From Amphiura filiformis (lineage: Eukaryota; Echinodermata; Ophiuroidea; Amphilepidida; Amphiuridae), in assembly GCF_039555335.1 (NCBI RefSeq), contig NC_092646.1, positions 36,143,695 through 36,207,694 of the forward strand: a stretch of DNA of 64,000 nucleotides, read 5' to 3'. Below the pieces are notes generated by a model that did no database searches, had not been told where the DNA came from, and worked only from the letters and a program-made list of their open reading frames with translations. Of this stretch, positions 44,155-56,703 are shown in pieces. The translations under genes and the position numbers were made by a program. Positions within the stretch are counted from its first letter, which is position 1. Each line of letters starts with the position of its first letter.

Positions 44155-44314
44155 CCTTTTCGGTAAATCCCATAAGCCTTTGCGAGTAGACCTACAACCC
44201 AATGCGCACATCGTTTATCGAACATCGTTACTGCGCATATTTGCAAGTCGGCGTGACGTCAAATGACGAGTTCTCAGGTGTACTCTCAAAGGCTTATGGG
44301 ATTTACCGAAAAGG
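44155..44314. mobile_element. CCTTTTCGGTAAATCCC MITE, copy 2
   Basis: It has the same perfect inverted ends as 11859-12037. The interior keeps ATCGTTACTGCGCAT and TGACGTCAAATGACG in the opposite order, so the core is inverted relative to copy 1. Confidence 0.78.
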
Positions 44315-44471
44315 TCAATTGGCTATCATATATTCAATGACGAATAGGCCCTACTTGTTTCGCCACGGTCAACAAAGATTCGTTATAAAAGAAAAAACAA
44401 CTTGAAACAGATAAGTAACGAATACTTGATGAATCGAATGACCGACGTCGAATATTGAGACATTAGGCCTA

Positions 44472-44685
44472 TACCGTAAAAATTCGTTAGTAAGCATATG
44501 TGCCTATTAACGAGTTGCTCGGACAATAACAAATTTTAGGGTAATTTATTAAACTTTTTCATTTTTTCCTGTACAAATATCTGTAACATGCACAGATACA
44601 CAGATAAAAGTGTATAGGCCTACTCTAAAATTCGTCCTTTGCAACTCGTTAATAGGCACATGCTTATTAACGATATTTTACGGTA
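44472..44685. mobile_element. foldback MITE, AGCATATGTGCC family, long copy
   Basis: The ends TACCGTAAAAATTCGTTAGT and AACGATATTTTACGGTA are inverted. The arms continue with AAGCATATGTGCCTATTAAC / GTTAATAGGCACATGCTTAT. The loop is about 100 bases. Confidence 0.7.
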
Positions 44686-44689
44686 TAAC

Positions 44690-46310
44690 GATTGACAACC
44701 CCCTCCGTGTCATTGCTTACATAAATATGTTTGTTTGTTTGTTCTATCACAACACCAGAAACACCAGTTTTGGTTACCATAATAACGTGTTATTCTGCCT
44801 GACGGGACCTTTCTCAAAAGGACAAAAAAGTTACTAATGATTAAAAAAATTCTATTATTTCTATTTTGACTCGGTGTTTATTTTGAATAAAAATATATTG
44901 CAAGTTCTTTACTCGGGTTCAGACTGTCTATCCATGGGTCATATCAAAATCATTATCCGCCCACCAGTTTCCTATATACATTGACGGTGAAAAACGCATG
45001 TTTACCGGTAAATCATAATAGGTATGGGCATTATATACTTCAAGTTCACATTCACGGATGGGTGAGTGTCATTATTATGTGTGGTCCCCGCAAAATTTAT
45101 TGCTAAATTGGAGCAAAATTAGGTCGATGACAGATTATTTCATTGCATGGTTTACCCCCAAATCATGCCATTATGAGCTGGCTTGTTTGAAATGTTTGTG
45201 TTTTGTCGATATTTGTGGGCATTTAAAATAAGCTTCTCATTCCATGAGGGGGCCACATAACTTTGGGTATCCATGATTTGCGGCCACTGACATGACTGAG
45301 CAATCCCGGGCCAGCAATTTGAAACAATGGATCTTTCGGTGAAATTTGTGACACCAAAAACTAGGGTTATTGGGTAAAAAGCCCCTCAATTAGTGAAAAT
45401 AAAAAAAAAAATGGGGATCGTCATATTACCAGCGCTGAAATATAACATTTGGCAATGTGTGCTGCGATACCGTTTTAGATGTATTATGTAGTTTAACTTG
45501 TTTAAAATTATGACAATATTTTGAAAAATATAATGCAATAATGTAGAGAAAAAACCGCAAGGTCCGTCGTATCGGTGAAATGATTGCCATTAGCATGATT
45601 TGGTTACTGAAAAGCAATGCATTAGGATGAGAGGGAGTTGATAAAAGACCACTTCAGTGAGTGCGTATTAGTTTGAGTTTCGACGATTTTTGTGTTTTGG
45701 GAACTTTTGGCTAAAGATTCACGATGGGCCAACTTTCCGACAAATGTGAAAACATTTTGGGAATAATATAATAATCCACCTATTTTCACACAAAAAAGAG
45801 GACATTAATATCAGAAGGCCGAAAATGAGACCCATTTTAGCGGCACTATGCCGGGCCCCGTATAGCCATTTGTACCGAGGACTCACGAGAATGCCCTAAA
45901 ACTGGCTCGGGGTGCAGGCGCTTCATTTAGCTGCTGACATTTTTGGTATATCGATGGGTGGGTTTTCAGAGAAGACCAACGCTTGGGCGCATTTGGGCAA
46001 TAATGCACTGAAAAGTATAAAATTTTCGGTAAATTGGGCGCTACTTGGATGCGTATTGGGAAAAATTTGTGTAGGGGGGGGGGGCTACCCATATCATGGA
46101 TACCGGGTTGCAAAAACAGCAAAAAGTAGGTATTGAGAAAGTTAGCATCAAAAAGTCTTCGTGGCACATCGTACAAAATTGTTCGAAAACAAATCCCGGT
46201 TCGTTAACCTGAGTATTTTGCTTTCTGTGTAACATAAACAAATGAATGTTAGTGCAAAATTCTAATTTTAAAACTAAAACGTTTTGATAGTACATCAAGT
46301 TCATGATCCA
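44690..46310. other. non-coding stretch, unassigned
   Basis: 45030-46080 has several 'aaaatggggatcg', 'gccgggcccc' and 'aaaaattgggc' fragments like decayed G-rich repeats. No exon was recognised. Confidence 0.45.
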
Positions 46311-46315
46311 GACGT

Positions 46316-46483
46316 GTGCTATTCCAGTTAAACCCCCCTGTGGAACTTAGACATGCCCTTAATCTCACATGTTTCAAATGGGGTGTATGGTAAATGGGTG
46401 ACTCCATTTGAAATCTACACCCCCTGTGAGATTAAGGTCATCATGTCTTCCATAGGGGTGATTGATTTCACCTGGAACAGCGC
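46316..46483. mobile_element. GGGCTATTCCA-family MITE, copy 5 (diverged)
   Basis: The ends GTGCTATTCCAGTTAAACCC and ...TTTCACCTGGAACAGCGC are inverted. TTAATCTCAC / GTGAGATTAA and CCATTTGAAAT words pair inside. Confidence 0.68.
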
Positions 46484-46606
46484 AATCAGAGGTTGACTGA
46501 ACCAGGGATATGAGACACTACCGATTCACACGCAGCTGACATGACACTTTTCATGAATAAGTAAATAAATGAAGCTAATCATTCGTGCAATGTTTTCTTT
46601 TATTTA

Positions 46607-46875
46607 CTATTTTGTAAATAATCGAATATAAGAATGAATTGAATGACGCGGTACAAAGTTCAATGTCTTCAAAAACATGCGATTTTGATATTGACACAAC
46701 TGTGCAATGTGGTTTTTGGTTTTGTTGGTTAGCCACTGGTCACTTTTACCATAGACCATTGCTTTTACAGAACTGGACATGGACATGGCAGATGGTATAG
46801 TGGAGGTCATTGAACTTATGTAATCCTGATGGGAAGCCGTCAGCATGTTCAAGACAAATTGCTGAAAAGGCAATT
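46607..46875 (-). CDS. candidate terminal coding exon, family unknown
   Basis: On the minus strand an acceptor TACTTCTTTGCAG precedes an 88-codon open frame, LPFQQFVLNMLTASHQDYIS ... SIHSYIRLFTK, ending in TAG and followed at once by AATAAA (TAGTAAATAAAAG), a complete 3'-exon layout. The peptide is of normal composition and not repeat-derived, but I recognise no domain. The exon would be entered in phase 1. A P-loop segment upstream on the same strand (47315-47391) ends in phase 2, so the two cannot be joined directly. Confidence 0.4.
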
Positions 46876-47314
46876 CTGCAAAGAAGTACCCCCCCCCCTC
46901 CCCACAACCTCTATCATCCTTGTTTAGCCTAACATTCATGCCAACAACAAGCTACAACAAAATAATACCCATTTTGCCCGGACGGTCCGGCGAATAGCCA
47001 CTGACCTATACAAGGGGTGGAGGCTGGTCGTGTACCGAATTTAAAACTGCCTTATCCCTAATTACTACCTTCACCGACATCACCGTAAATTCAAGTTGGG
47101 AACTACTAATTACCTACCACCACTCCTTCTCCTATCTATTTTTTGAAAGAAATGTCATGAGGATTTTTAATCTTTGTCTGCATACAGTATAAAAAGTATT
47201 TAAATAATTTACTGAAAACCTTACGTAGCATTAAGACTGTTAATTAACCATATGTTGGTAACGCCGTCATGGTCTACATACGATTTCGTGTGTATGTTCA
47301 TATCTGCATTTTAC

Positions 47315-47391
47315 ATGGTCAGGGTTTGCATCAAAAGCAGAGTAGTCTTTCCGGTGCCCGGGTCTCCACCCAACAATTCGCTCATTGTATA
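47315..47391 (-). CDS. P-loop (Walker A) exon-like segment
   Basis: On the minus strand, between an AG acceptor (47393-47392) and a GTAAAA donor, the frame reads YTMSELLGGDPGTGKTTLLL and then MQTLT. GDPGTGKTT is a clean Walker A box that would bind nucleotide phosphate. The context ELLGGDPGTGKTTLLL fits NACHT/STAND or RecA/RadA-type NTPases, and I cannot choose between them. No Walker B exon was found. The acceptor has a weak pyrimidine tract. It may be a real short exon or a decayed gene fragment. Confidence 0.4.
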
Positions 47392-47453
47392 CTGCCAATG
47401 ATACAATGATGTAGTGTAGTAGTACATGCCGTATACAAAAACTTCTTCCAAAC

Positions 47454-47563
47454 AAAACATTTGAAAGAAAACGTTTAAATAACGTGCATGACTGCAAACG
47501 TTTTGAGCAACATTTGTTGAAACGTTTTATAACATTTAAAACACAACATAAACGTTTTATACC
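47454..47563. repeat. AACGTTTT-family remnant
   Basis: Clustered AACGTTTAAATAACG, CAAACGTTTTGAGCAACA and AACGTTTTATAACATT words as in the CAGCAAACA-ended element; the ends are missing. Confidence 0.5.
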
Positions 47564-47599
47564 AACCTTCCTACTGTCGTACATGCCCATTTTAAAAAA

Positions 47600-49880
47600 T
47601 GGTCATAATTTAGTAAGGTGGGGTAACTATTACACCAAAAAGTTCGGAAAATACCAGAAAGAACCAATTTAGACCTGAAAAGGCTATACAAAGGCATGCC
47701 AGAAAGAAACGTTTTGCGTTTCTTCAATTTTCAAGAACCTTTTCTAAGGGTTCTATACAAGTTATACAGGACAGTATAGAACCTTTTTCTAAGACCGCTA
47801 TTGGCTCAATACTGTTTATATTAGTCATCAAAGTATGTTGAATTATTATCGACTGGTATTTTGATATTTATAGAAACTATGATAAATCAAATCTATGGCT
47901 TTCAAATCTTTTATGAAAATAATAACATTCAATATACAATGTAGTTTTATGGCGTATAGAAAGAGTCGGTAGACTATGAAATTTGAACATAAACATGAAA
48001 AATATAATGATAAATCGTTTCTTTGTAGTACACACATACTGGATAGGTCAACCAACTCGCATATATAACTAGAGCTGCAAAAAAGTCTTTCTTTTATCTC
48101 TACTTGGCTACCGTCATGTGTCAGAGTTTGTCTGATAAAATGTCAAATCTTTTATTTGATATTGCATGGCATGCTATGCATTTTGACATGCCAGTATTAT
48201 TATATTAATTATTAGGGTTGTTATCAGAGGCGGATCATAGATGGATACTTAGAGTTAAAATTTGCCGAATTTTTCGATGAATTTAATAGTGTTATTAACT
48301 CCCGGTTATCCGGCGTGATTTGGTTTTAATAACTCATACACAACTTTAAAGGCACTAGTGTTTCACTCAATCTAAAAGAAGAATCAAATCAGAAATCTAA
48401 CATCATTAAAAAAATCAATCAGAATTTCGCATTTTTGTACTAAATGTAAGGCCAAAAAAACTTCATGTTTTGGTACTTGTCCCCTCCCTCCTCAATTTTT
48501 GATATTTGTCAGTTTTTTGTTTGTTTTAGATTTTTCAAGACATTTTAACACTTTGGAATGCTTTAGGAAAACTTTATACACATATATATAGGCCTTAATA
48601 TGTTTATTAGAGAGTCAATACAAATCACTTTCAAGTTTCGGAGGATGTGATTTCCATTGAGCCCTTTGTTTCAGCTTTCAACATGAAAATTCTTGAGTAT
48701 TTCCAAGTATGTCATTGGTGGTATTTACTAATAAATGCCGAAGATATTTCCCATTGTGCCACACACACAAAATATTAGGCCTACTACCATTCCAAGTACT
48801 AGTACTTGTCAATGCAAAGTAATGAAACATGATCTTCATCCACGATTCCACGGCGTTGTCTTTTTTAAAGACAGTTCTTGTTTAGGTACTCTATAGGGGT
48901 GTATCCCTCAGAATCTCACATTTGAAAAAAGAAAAAAGGGTCTCCTGCTTTCGAGCACTGTTGGAAAATACAGAAAACTAATATATGCTAATTTTACATT
49001 AATTGAAGGGGGGAACTTTCTCCCTTCCAATATCTGTGATCATATTCGCAGTCGCGTCACTTGCAGAGTAATTTTAATAGGCTAGTGCAGTATCCCTAGG
49101 GCTCCCATTCTATTTAGGCTGATTAAATGATTTAGTTCTTGTCCAGAGGATTTTCATGAATATAAATATGAGGGAGGGCGTTAAAGATCTAGGCTACATT
49201 GCAACTTGGATGTACGGCCTACATGATATACGTTTTATCATCTCATAAGCGCATTTTTTGACATATGGAATGCCCATATCAATAGGTTATATTATTATTA
49301 CAATACTGAAATATTTTAGAAATTAAAAAAAAAAGTATTTCAACAAGCGACTAATTTTCGTCGGATTTATGCAATTTTTTGTTGTAGTCCATATAAAAAT
49401 AAGCGAATTATTCAGTTTGCTATTTGGCATATGGGCCTACCTAATACGTTTGCCACCTCAGAAGTGCATTTTGACATGGAATGTCCATTACACGGCCGTT
49501 TTTAACGTCTACTTTTATCGAAAACAACGAAAACTGAGGGGGTAAACTATTAGTCTCGTATATACGTTTGTGGCGTGTCAGACGCCTACACAGCGAATGC
49601 CCACCGTTACTGATGAGTACGTTGAAGATATGGACACGTAATACGCTTTAAGCTTACTGAAAGTTAAGTTTTTAAGCTTACTGAAAGTTAGGTTTTTAAG
49701 CTTACTGAAAGTTAAGCTTCCTTAAAATCCCATTAGATCATGGTTATATAATAGTTAAAGTGTCCAATATCTTCAATTTAACAATAATTTTGTCTCTAAG
49801 CTAAAGCAATTAATGTAAGTTTAATTGAATCTATTCCAAAGTGAAAGTCCGATTCTTGAAGACCCGGTCAGTAAACATAA
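47600..49880. other. AT-rich non-coding stretch
   Basis: Nothing coding was recognised. A 24-25-base unit (AAGCTTACTGAAAGTTAAGT) is repeated three times at about 49649-49720, and two loosely similar blocks lie near 49230-49390 and 49440-49500. Confidence 0.5.
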
Positions 49881-49884
49881 ACTG

Positions 49885-50760
49885 TGACGGTGAATCTGAA
49901 CATACCGATGCACGCTATTTTAGCCTATTTAACATCGTAAAGAAGTACGACACAGCAAAATGTACAATTTACTCCAGATTTTAGGCCCGTAAAAAATAAG
50001 TTACGTAGCTGGTTAAAATAGACTAAAACTTATCGTGTATTGTTGCGTACATAATTGGTCTTTCGTAGGAGCTTAATGATGAAATCGGAACATACCGGTA
50101 GGTTATTTCAGCATCGTAAAGTACTACGGAACCCAGTACAGAACAAGATATTAGACAATGTAGAATTTTATCGGGAATTGCTACGGAACCCGATTGCTAC
50201 CCCGTAAATTGCTACGGAACCCGTAAATTGCTAAGGAACCAGTAAATTGCTACGGAACCCGTAAATTGCTACGGAACCCGTAAATTGCTACGGAACCCGT
50301 AAATTGCTACGGAACCCGTAAATTTGCTCCGGAACCCGTAAATTGCTACGGAACCCGTAAATTGCTACGGAACCCAAAAAATTGCTACGGAACCCGTAAA
50401 TTGCTACGGAACCCGTAAATTAATACGGAAATTTTGGCCCGTAGAGCATTTAGTTACGTAGCTGGTTGAAACAAGCTAAAACTCATCGCGTAGCGTTACA
50501 TTTGTAAATCGGACCAAATTTATTCTTCGGAAGAGTGCGACGATGATATCAGAACATACCGATACACTATTTCGGCATTGTAAAGAACTACTGAAGGACA
50601 AAATATAAAAAATGGAGAATTTATCGAGATTGGTAAAAACAAGCGAAAAGTCATAGCGTATCGTTACGTATCTCACACGAAGCAAATTAATGCTTCGTAA
50701 GGGTTTGACAACAAAATCGCAACTCACAATGATTTCAGTCAGCGCACACACACTACATGT
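49885..50760. repeat. degenerate tandem repeat of about 230 bp
   Basis: The words CATCGTAAAG, GGCCCGTA, TTACGTAGCTGGTTRAAA, CTAAAACTYATCG, AAATCGGAACATACCG and ATTTCAGCAT recur in the same order three to four times across the interval. The 19-bp array at 50170-50432 is an expansion inside one unit. Confidence 0.6.
50170..50432 (+). repeat. 19-bp minisatellite, about 13 copies
   Basis: The unit is GCTACGGAACCCGTAAATT. Most copies are exact; variants include GCTAAGGAACCAG, GCTCCGGAACCC and one with AAAAAATT. The homogeneity suggests recent slippage or expansion. Confidence 0.95.
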
Positions 50761-50769
50761 TATACTTTT

Positions 50770-51900
50770 GGGTTTCTATGTAGAGTTTACATGTACATGT
50801 ACTGTACTGTAGTACAGTATCATGAGTGGCTATAGTGCGTGTATTATCAGTACATGTCATATCATTTCTGCAAAGTATATGGACTGTGACACTGTTATGC
50901 TCGCACAAATTATTATCATTAGCATCTGTTTTACTTGTAAATAAAGCGAGGATGATATTATTAACTGTTTTTATGTTCCAATATTCTGACTAAAATACGC
51001 TATACCGTACGGTATGATTCGCATTTTGTGCAGTGAGTGAATTTAGTGATGGTGTACGGACATATGTTGTCTATTATCAAGCATCTAAGGAGTGTGAACG
51101 GTAACTCTTGGATAGCATTTTTATCTAAAGCTTCTGGTTTACTTGAAAAAATTAATAAAATATAATTGGGAGTGTTTTTGTGGGTCTATTCTAGTGATCA
51201 AAATGGGCTATTTTCAACTTCGAAAGGACATTTCGTCGCCATTATCGGCGACCGATTACATTCGGTAACTATGTAGGGTTGGGCGGTATGGGAATTTTGA
51301 GTCAACAGTACCGCTATACTTTTATGTGCTAATTGGTATCGGTAGTTTACAATTATAACTCTTTGTATCGCCCTACACCACTTTAACGAAATAAGACTCC
51401 TTAAGTCAAAACTGAGGGCGCTCTAGATAAAAGTAGACATCACGCATAGGCGGCGAACGGCCGTGATTAGGCCTATGAATTGACTAGTTGTTGACAACAC
51501 AATATTTTTTAAATCACTTCAACAAGCGTTAAATTTTTGGTTGGATTTATATAAAATCCCACTGCACATTAACTTGACATGTAAGTCCATTATAGGTCCA
51601 TTTATATTAGTGACCTATAAAGACCTGCTATGACCCCAAGACCCAACCATGAACCCATTTAATCAACACCTAATCAAATCAAGCATTGTGATTGATATAA
51701 ACACTTGGACAAGGTCAGTGGCACTAAGGCCTGATACACAATCAGATTATCATGAGAAGATTATCATTAGGTACCCCAATGGTCAATCCCGTGCTTCTAT
51801 AACCTATACACGGCCAGATTATTACATGTACACGGCCGGATTATTACACATCATTTACAGTCATGTATAGCAATGATCACGATGTGATTACTGATTATTA
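50770..51900. other. non-coding stretch, unassigned
   Basis: A short palindrome (TGTACTGTACTGTAGTACAG) occurs near 50798. No exon was recognised. Confidence 0.45.
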
Positions 51901-52034
51901 CCCAAACGTTTAAATGTCGGGTTAAACATTGGGTATAAAACGTTTTAATATCATTCAGATAATATTTTTGAAAATTTGATGTAAAGCATTCTAATAATGA
52001 TATAAGTGTTTACAAAATATTTTCCCAACATGTT

Positions 52035-52430
52035 TGCCCACATTAACACAAATGACCAAACGGGTATGTTCCCCCAGAACCCCCCCTTTGTGGGAGGGGG
52101 GGGGGGTTGGCAGCTCCAAGCTAAGAGACCCCTAAATTTGACCAAAATAGAGCTCTGAAAGACCCTTGATTTTGATAATTCAGCTCTAAAAGATCGCAAA
52201 ATTGCTTATTCCTCATATTTCTGGTTATTTCAGGCGACTTTCAACCAGAAAGCCAAGAATGATCCTTGATTTTGACTGTTCGGAGCTCCAAAAGTCCCCA
52301 TTATATACAGTACTTGTTCGCAGCTCCAAAAGGCAGGCCAAGAGGCTCCCTTTTACCGGTACGCCGTCAGCTCCCAAAGAGCCACCAGCTTAAAATTCCG
52401 GGGGAACATACCCACCAAAATGTACAGGGT
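52035..52430 (-). mobile_element. GGTCTTTCGGAGCTG-family element, copy 4 (reverse)
   Basis: The left end GGGTATGTTCCCCCAGAACC and right end GGGGGAACATACCCACC show the inverted termini. Inside are GGTACGCCGTCAGCTCCC and AGCTCCAAAAG words complementary to the other copies. Confidence 0.68.
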
Positions 52431-52434
52431 GACT

Positions 52435-54600
52435 ATAATCAAAGTAGAAGCTATCATACGCAACGTAAAGCAGGCCGTAACACTGGTCCAATACTTAAAT
52501 TGATTAAAAATAAAATCAGCTTAATTGTAAGTGCCTGATGAGCCCTTAGGCCATTTTTATAAAATAAACTTACTTAAAGTGCCCTGTCCGGTAGGATATG
52601 GGCATGATGGGTGTGGTTCTCCTTCCCACAACCCTTCCCATACATAATTTTATACCGTATCTTTAGTACAGCTCTATATTAACTTTAACACAGACAATCA
52701 GGCTAATGCGAATTTTCTATGATGTATTTAAGGTGGTATTTTAAGCATTTTGGAAGTGCTTTCATGTTGTGAACAGATTAATTGAATAGGACAAAGAACA
52801 ATGAAGAACACTGATCAACATGTCTTTTGTTTGGAGCTATACGGACATACGGTTTTCATAATACAAACATTTTAAATATCTTTGTATTGTATTGTTTTTA
52901 TCAATAATCAATATAGTATGACTTGAAAGTGCTCATTAATATGTATGTTTTACCAAAGCAATGCATAAATGTTCATAACAATTTTATTTAACAGAATATT
53001 GGCTTCAAACTTGGTCAAAGTCCCGGGTCAAAGTGTTCCTGATGACTTTCAGATAATTTATGCATAATTAATTAGCTAGCAGCCTTAATGTGCATAATTA
53101 ATAAGCATTTATGCAAATTAGCTCATTAATTATGCAAATTAGAGGGCGGATTCACTCACTATATAATACATTAGAACATAGAAACAATTTGACCAAATTT
53201 CAAGGCAAAAATATGCAAAATAAAAGTTCCCTGAACATTTATGCATTGATTTTTAGCAAAATATTGGCAAAAATTACATATTAATGAGCCTGTTCCGTCA
53301 TATTAACTCATTTTATAACGTACATTGATTATTGATAAAAAAAACCCATTAAGATACAAAGAAAATATAATTGATATATTATATGAAAACCATAATGTCC
53401 GATTTACTTCATACAAAGGCATATTGGTCAGTGTACTTTGCCTTGTTCTATTATATCTGTTTAAAACATGCTCATACCATTTTCTAGATTCCAGAAAATG
53501 CCTCATATACCACCTTAATTTGTACAAAATTTCCTCGTTAATTCTCACTATGAGCCAAAATAACATCATCCCTCAGTTCAATGTTCCCTCCATCAGCAAT
53601 CATAAATCTAAAAGCTGACCTCAAATTTTGGAGTATAAGTTTTTGTATCCAACACAAAGGTCAAAATAATTACGAGTGTATAAGCATATTATTGGGGTCA
53701 AAAAGCTTTGCACTTAGAGATGAGAATGTTTGACGCGTAGTCACAGTTTATGAGCATGATGAGGAACACTTTAAATTTTTGAAAGTGACTGGGATTAAAA
53801 ATCTCTGTATCAGTCATGTCAATTAAAGTATGCATATATAAGCCTACATTTATATGTCCAATGATATCATAATTAGGCTATGTCATGTATAGGTATGGAA
53901 AGCCAATCCGATCAAAAATTAAAAAAAAAAATTACTATACAAAAAAACCCTTATTTTTGATCGGATTGGCTTTCCATATATAGGTCATAATTGGCTAATA
54001 TGACCGTCTATCACCGTCACTTTAAAATTAAATATAAGAAAGTTATTAAAGTTTTTACCTTTCAATGTTTGACAGGAAAACGTTGACCAGGACCAATTTT
54101 TGACCGCCATACTATAATTATGTCAGTGCAATTTGAAGGTTAGCAACTATTTTAAACTGTTGCGATTTGGTAGTTCACAGCATCTTGCGAATGGTAGCGA
54201 GCTTTGGCAAAATTGCATTGATCATTTCATGAAGAATTCAAATATCTCAGATATAGTTTTGTAGGTCCTGTGGTTCTTGAGTTATGTTGTAAGAGTTGTA
54301 AAGAGGGCTGAAACAACACTGCACTTTTGTAAAACGTACATAACTCATTAACAACGATAAATCAAGCAAGTATTCAAAGTATATGATTTGTAGAATAAAC
54401 TATATGGCCATGCGTTTTGAACTGGGCCCATATATAGGTGGAGTTGTGACATCTGCGCGGCACAAATGACATCATCTATTTAATTTTCTCTATAATTATG
54501 CAAGATATACAGCTAAATTTGGTATTAAATTAAAGCACTCATGCAGGGCAAGAGGATAGAAGTGATAACACATGTAAAAAAATTATTATGTTCTGTTAAT
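52435..54600. other. AT-rich non-coding stretch
   Basis: Contains TTAATTATGCAAATTAG-type repeats (53050-53150), a GTGCAAAATTTGACC-family fragment (53615-53730) and a hairpin at 53894-53978. No exon was recognised. Confidence 0.5.
53894..53978. repeat. 26-bp-arm hairpin
   Basis: TATGGAAAGCCAATCCGATC and GATCGGATTGGCTTTCCATA are perfect complements, continuing into AAAAAT / ATTTTT, separated by a poly-A-rich loop of about 33 bases. Confidence 0.8.
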
Positions 54601-54612
54601 TACTTGTTAATT

Positions 54613-54684
54613 AACGAAGCTCCGGGTGGAGGAGGATCTGGCGCAGGAGGATCTGGCGCAGCAAAATTGGCATCTGTGGTGTAA
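54613..54684 (+). other. short Gly/Ser-rich open stretch with a 15-bp direct repeat
   Basis: The frame reads NEAPGGGGSGAGGSGAAKLA and then SVV before TAA. It is built on GGAGGATCTGGCGCA repeated twice in tandem. The composition (GC-rich, Gly/Ser/Ala) differs sharply from the AT-rich surroundings. No splice sites or conserved domain were identified. Confidence 0.3.
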
Positions 54685-54689
54685 CTAAG

Positions 54690-56400
54690 TTAAATCATGT
54701 TCATATTAGGATTTATTACATTTGAGTACATAAACTGTGGCTAATTACTAAAACTAATCAGATTTTGATCATTTGGATGTTTGTTTATGAGTGTTAATTA
54801 CCTTTAATTAAAGAATTATTTCAAAATTACAGGCCTACGTTGCATTGGTAGAACTATGACTGTACGTCAAGTTCTTTGACCAGGGCGATCATAGTTTTGC
54901 AGTCAAGGCCTCAAATTGATTCATAGATTCTGAAACTGAACCTCATACATGTATTATGATGTATACCTAGCCTAATCAAGCCAATTAAAAAGCATTTGCA
55001 TACATTACTGACAAACTTGGTTATGACTTGAGCAAATAAAAAAAAAACACGAGAAACAAGGCCTATTTGTCGCGATGGAGTGAATGCAAGTGATGATATG
55101 GATGAGGGGGTGTCAGAGGACTCTGCAGATCAAACAGAAACAGATTCAAATGTGACACAGGTTATACCGGTTTGATTGTTAAGGACCTAGCTGTCACTGA
55201 AATTCAACCATCATCTGATGCTATATTCCTATTTCTTGCTTCATGTCATATCAGATGGCGTGGTTCCTCTTGAAAACAATTATATGCAGTCAGATTATGG
55301 TCATAATTAATATGTATAGCACTCAGGTACAAAGGTTGTTATTAAGGAAAAAGGAAGGTTTGCTAAGGAAGAGAGCAAGGAGAGAAGGCCATTGTACCAC
55401 AGCAGAAGTGTGTTTTAAAATATTGTGGTATCAGTCTTTAACAAAGCAAAGAAAAAAAGAGGACCATGAAGATATGTGTACAAGTGCATTATAAATCTGG
55501 ATAATGAACATGACAATCATTACTGCTTGCTTGTTAACCACCTGTTTCAGTACAAAAAATGTAAGTTTTGTTTTTAGCAATGGTTTGAATTGTTTTGTAT
55601 AGGTAGTATATAACTCTTCTGTAAAGTTGTTAGCAAATTTGTACAAACATTGGAGAATTTTCACTGAAGTCGACGCATTTGTATACAACGAGATAACGCA
55701 GTTTAATACAAGGTATTAATACTTATTTTAGTAGGTTTGCTGCTTCTGTATGCCTTATCAAATTGAATTAGACCATTTAATACATGTCTGGTGTCCTCAA
55801 GGGTGAGTTACAGTAAGAACATGGCAAGGTAAAATTTTCTGTTAAAAAAATGAAATCTGTTGGGTCATTTTTCTAGCCCGGCGCAAAATATGGTAAACAT
55901 TGCCGAGGTATAGAAAGTTATATATGCTTGGAAAGCTCTGACTGTGAGGAATTCAAATCTGCAATAATTAATCTTGTAGGGTATGCAGCATTTCTTCAAA
56001 AAAATTTTTTCCAATAGTATTTTTTTTCATGAATTTTGGAGGTTCTCAAATTCATAACCTTTTAGGAGTACATCCTATGTTAATTTTAAGTGCATTTTTG
56101 AACTCCTCAGGCAATTTGCTCCCAGAAAATGTATACTTTTGTGGGGTTAATGCATAGTTTGAAAAAGTTATAGCCATTGAAACGAAAATACACGCGATTT
56201 ACGCAAACTTAAAGTGTGTCACACGAAATGGGCCCAACTTAAAATGCATGGCCATATTGCAAAACATCAAAGTTTTATTTTTCAATAATATATAGATTAA
56301 GATAATGAAAATCGATTTTTTTTTGGCTGCTTCGACAAACAATACATCGTGTACCCTTAAACGCGGGATCAAGGCTCCTATCACACACAACCCTCCTGTA
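54690..56400. other. non-coding stretch with a possible decayed coding piece
   Basis: At about 55088-55178 one frame reads SDDMDEGVSEDSADQTETDS, an acidic segment, and 55243-55494 has a basic one (RKKEGLLRKRARRE). Frames are broken between them. This could be a dead transposon gene; no family was recognised. Confidence 0.3.
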
Positions 56401-56427
56401 AAACTGTAAAAAATTACAGTTTCACCA

Positions 56428-56703
56428 ACACAAAATGTTTTAGATAAAACGTTTAAATGTCGGGTCATACAAAGGGTATAAAAACGGGTAAATAATACTA
56501 AAAAAAACCCTTTTTTTAAAACCTGATGCAAAAGATTCTAAACAGAATGTTATTTATGTGTTGAAAACACATTTTGCAAAAATGTTTGCCTAAAATATTT
56601 TAAAATAACGTTAAATAAAAACGTTTTCATGACCTTTATATAACCCGACATTTGAAAACGTTGTGAATAAACTTTTTTAAGAACATCTTTCTGTTTGCTG
56701 GGT
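56428..56703. mobile_element. CAGCAAACA-ended / AACGTTTT element, fragment
   Basis: AAAACGTTTAAATGTCGGGTCATAC, the complement TATAACCCGACATTTG, and the right end TTTCTGTTTGCTGGGT match 41852-42290. The left end is diverged. Confidence 0.6.

Noticed and set aside
46607..47391. Joining the P-loop segment directly to the terminal exon as one gene
   Set aside because: Phases differ (2 out, 1 in), and the alternative frame of the last exon stops after about 43 codons.
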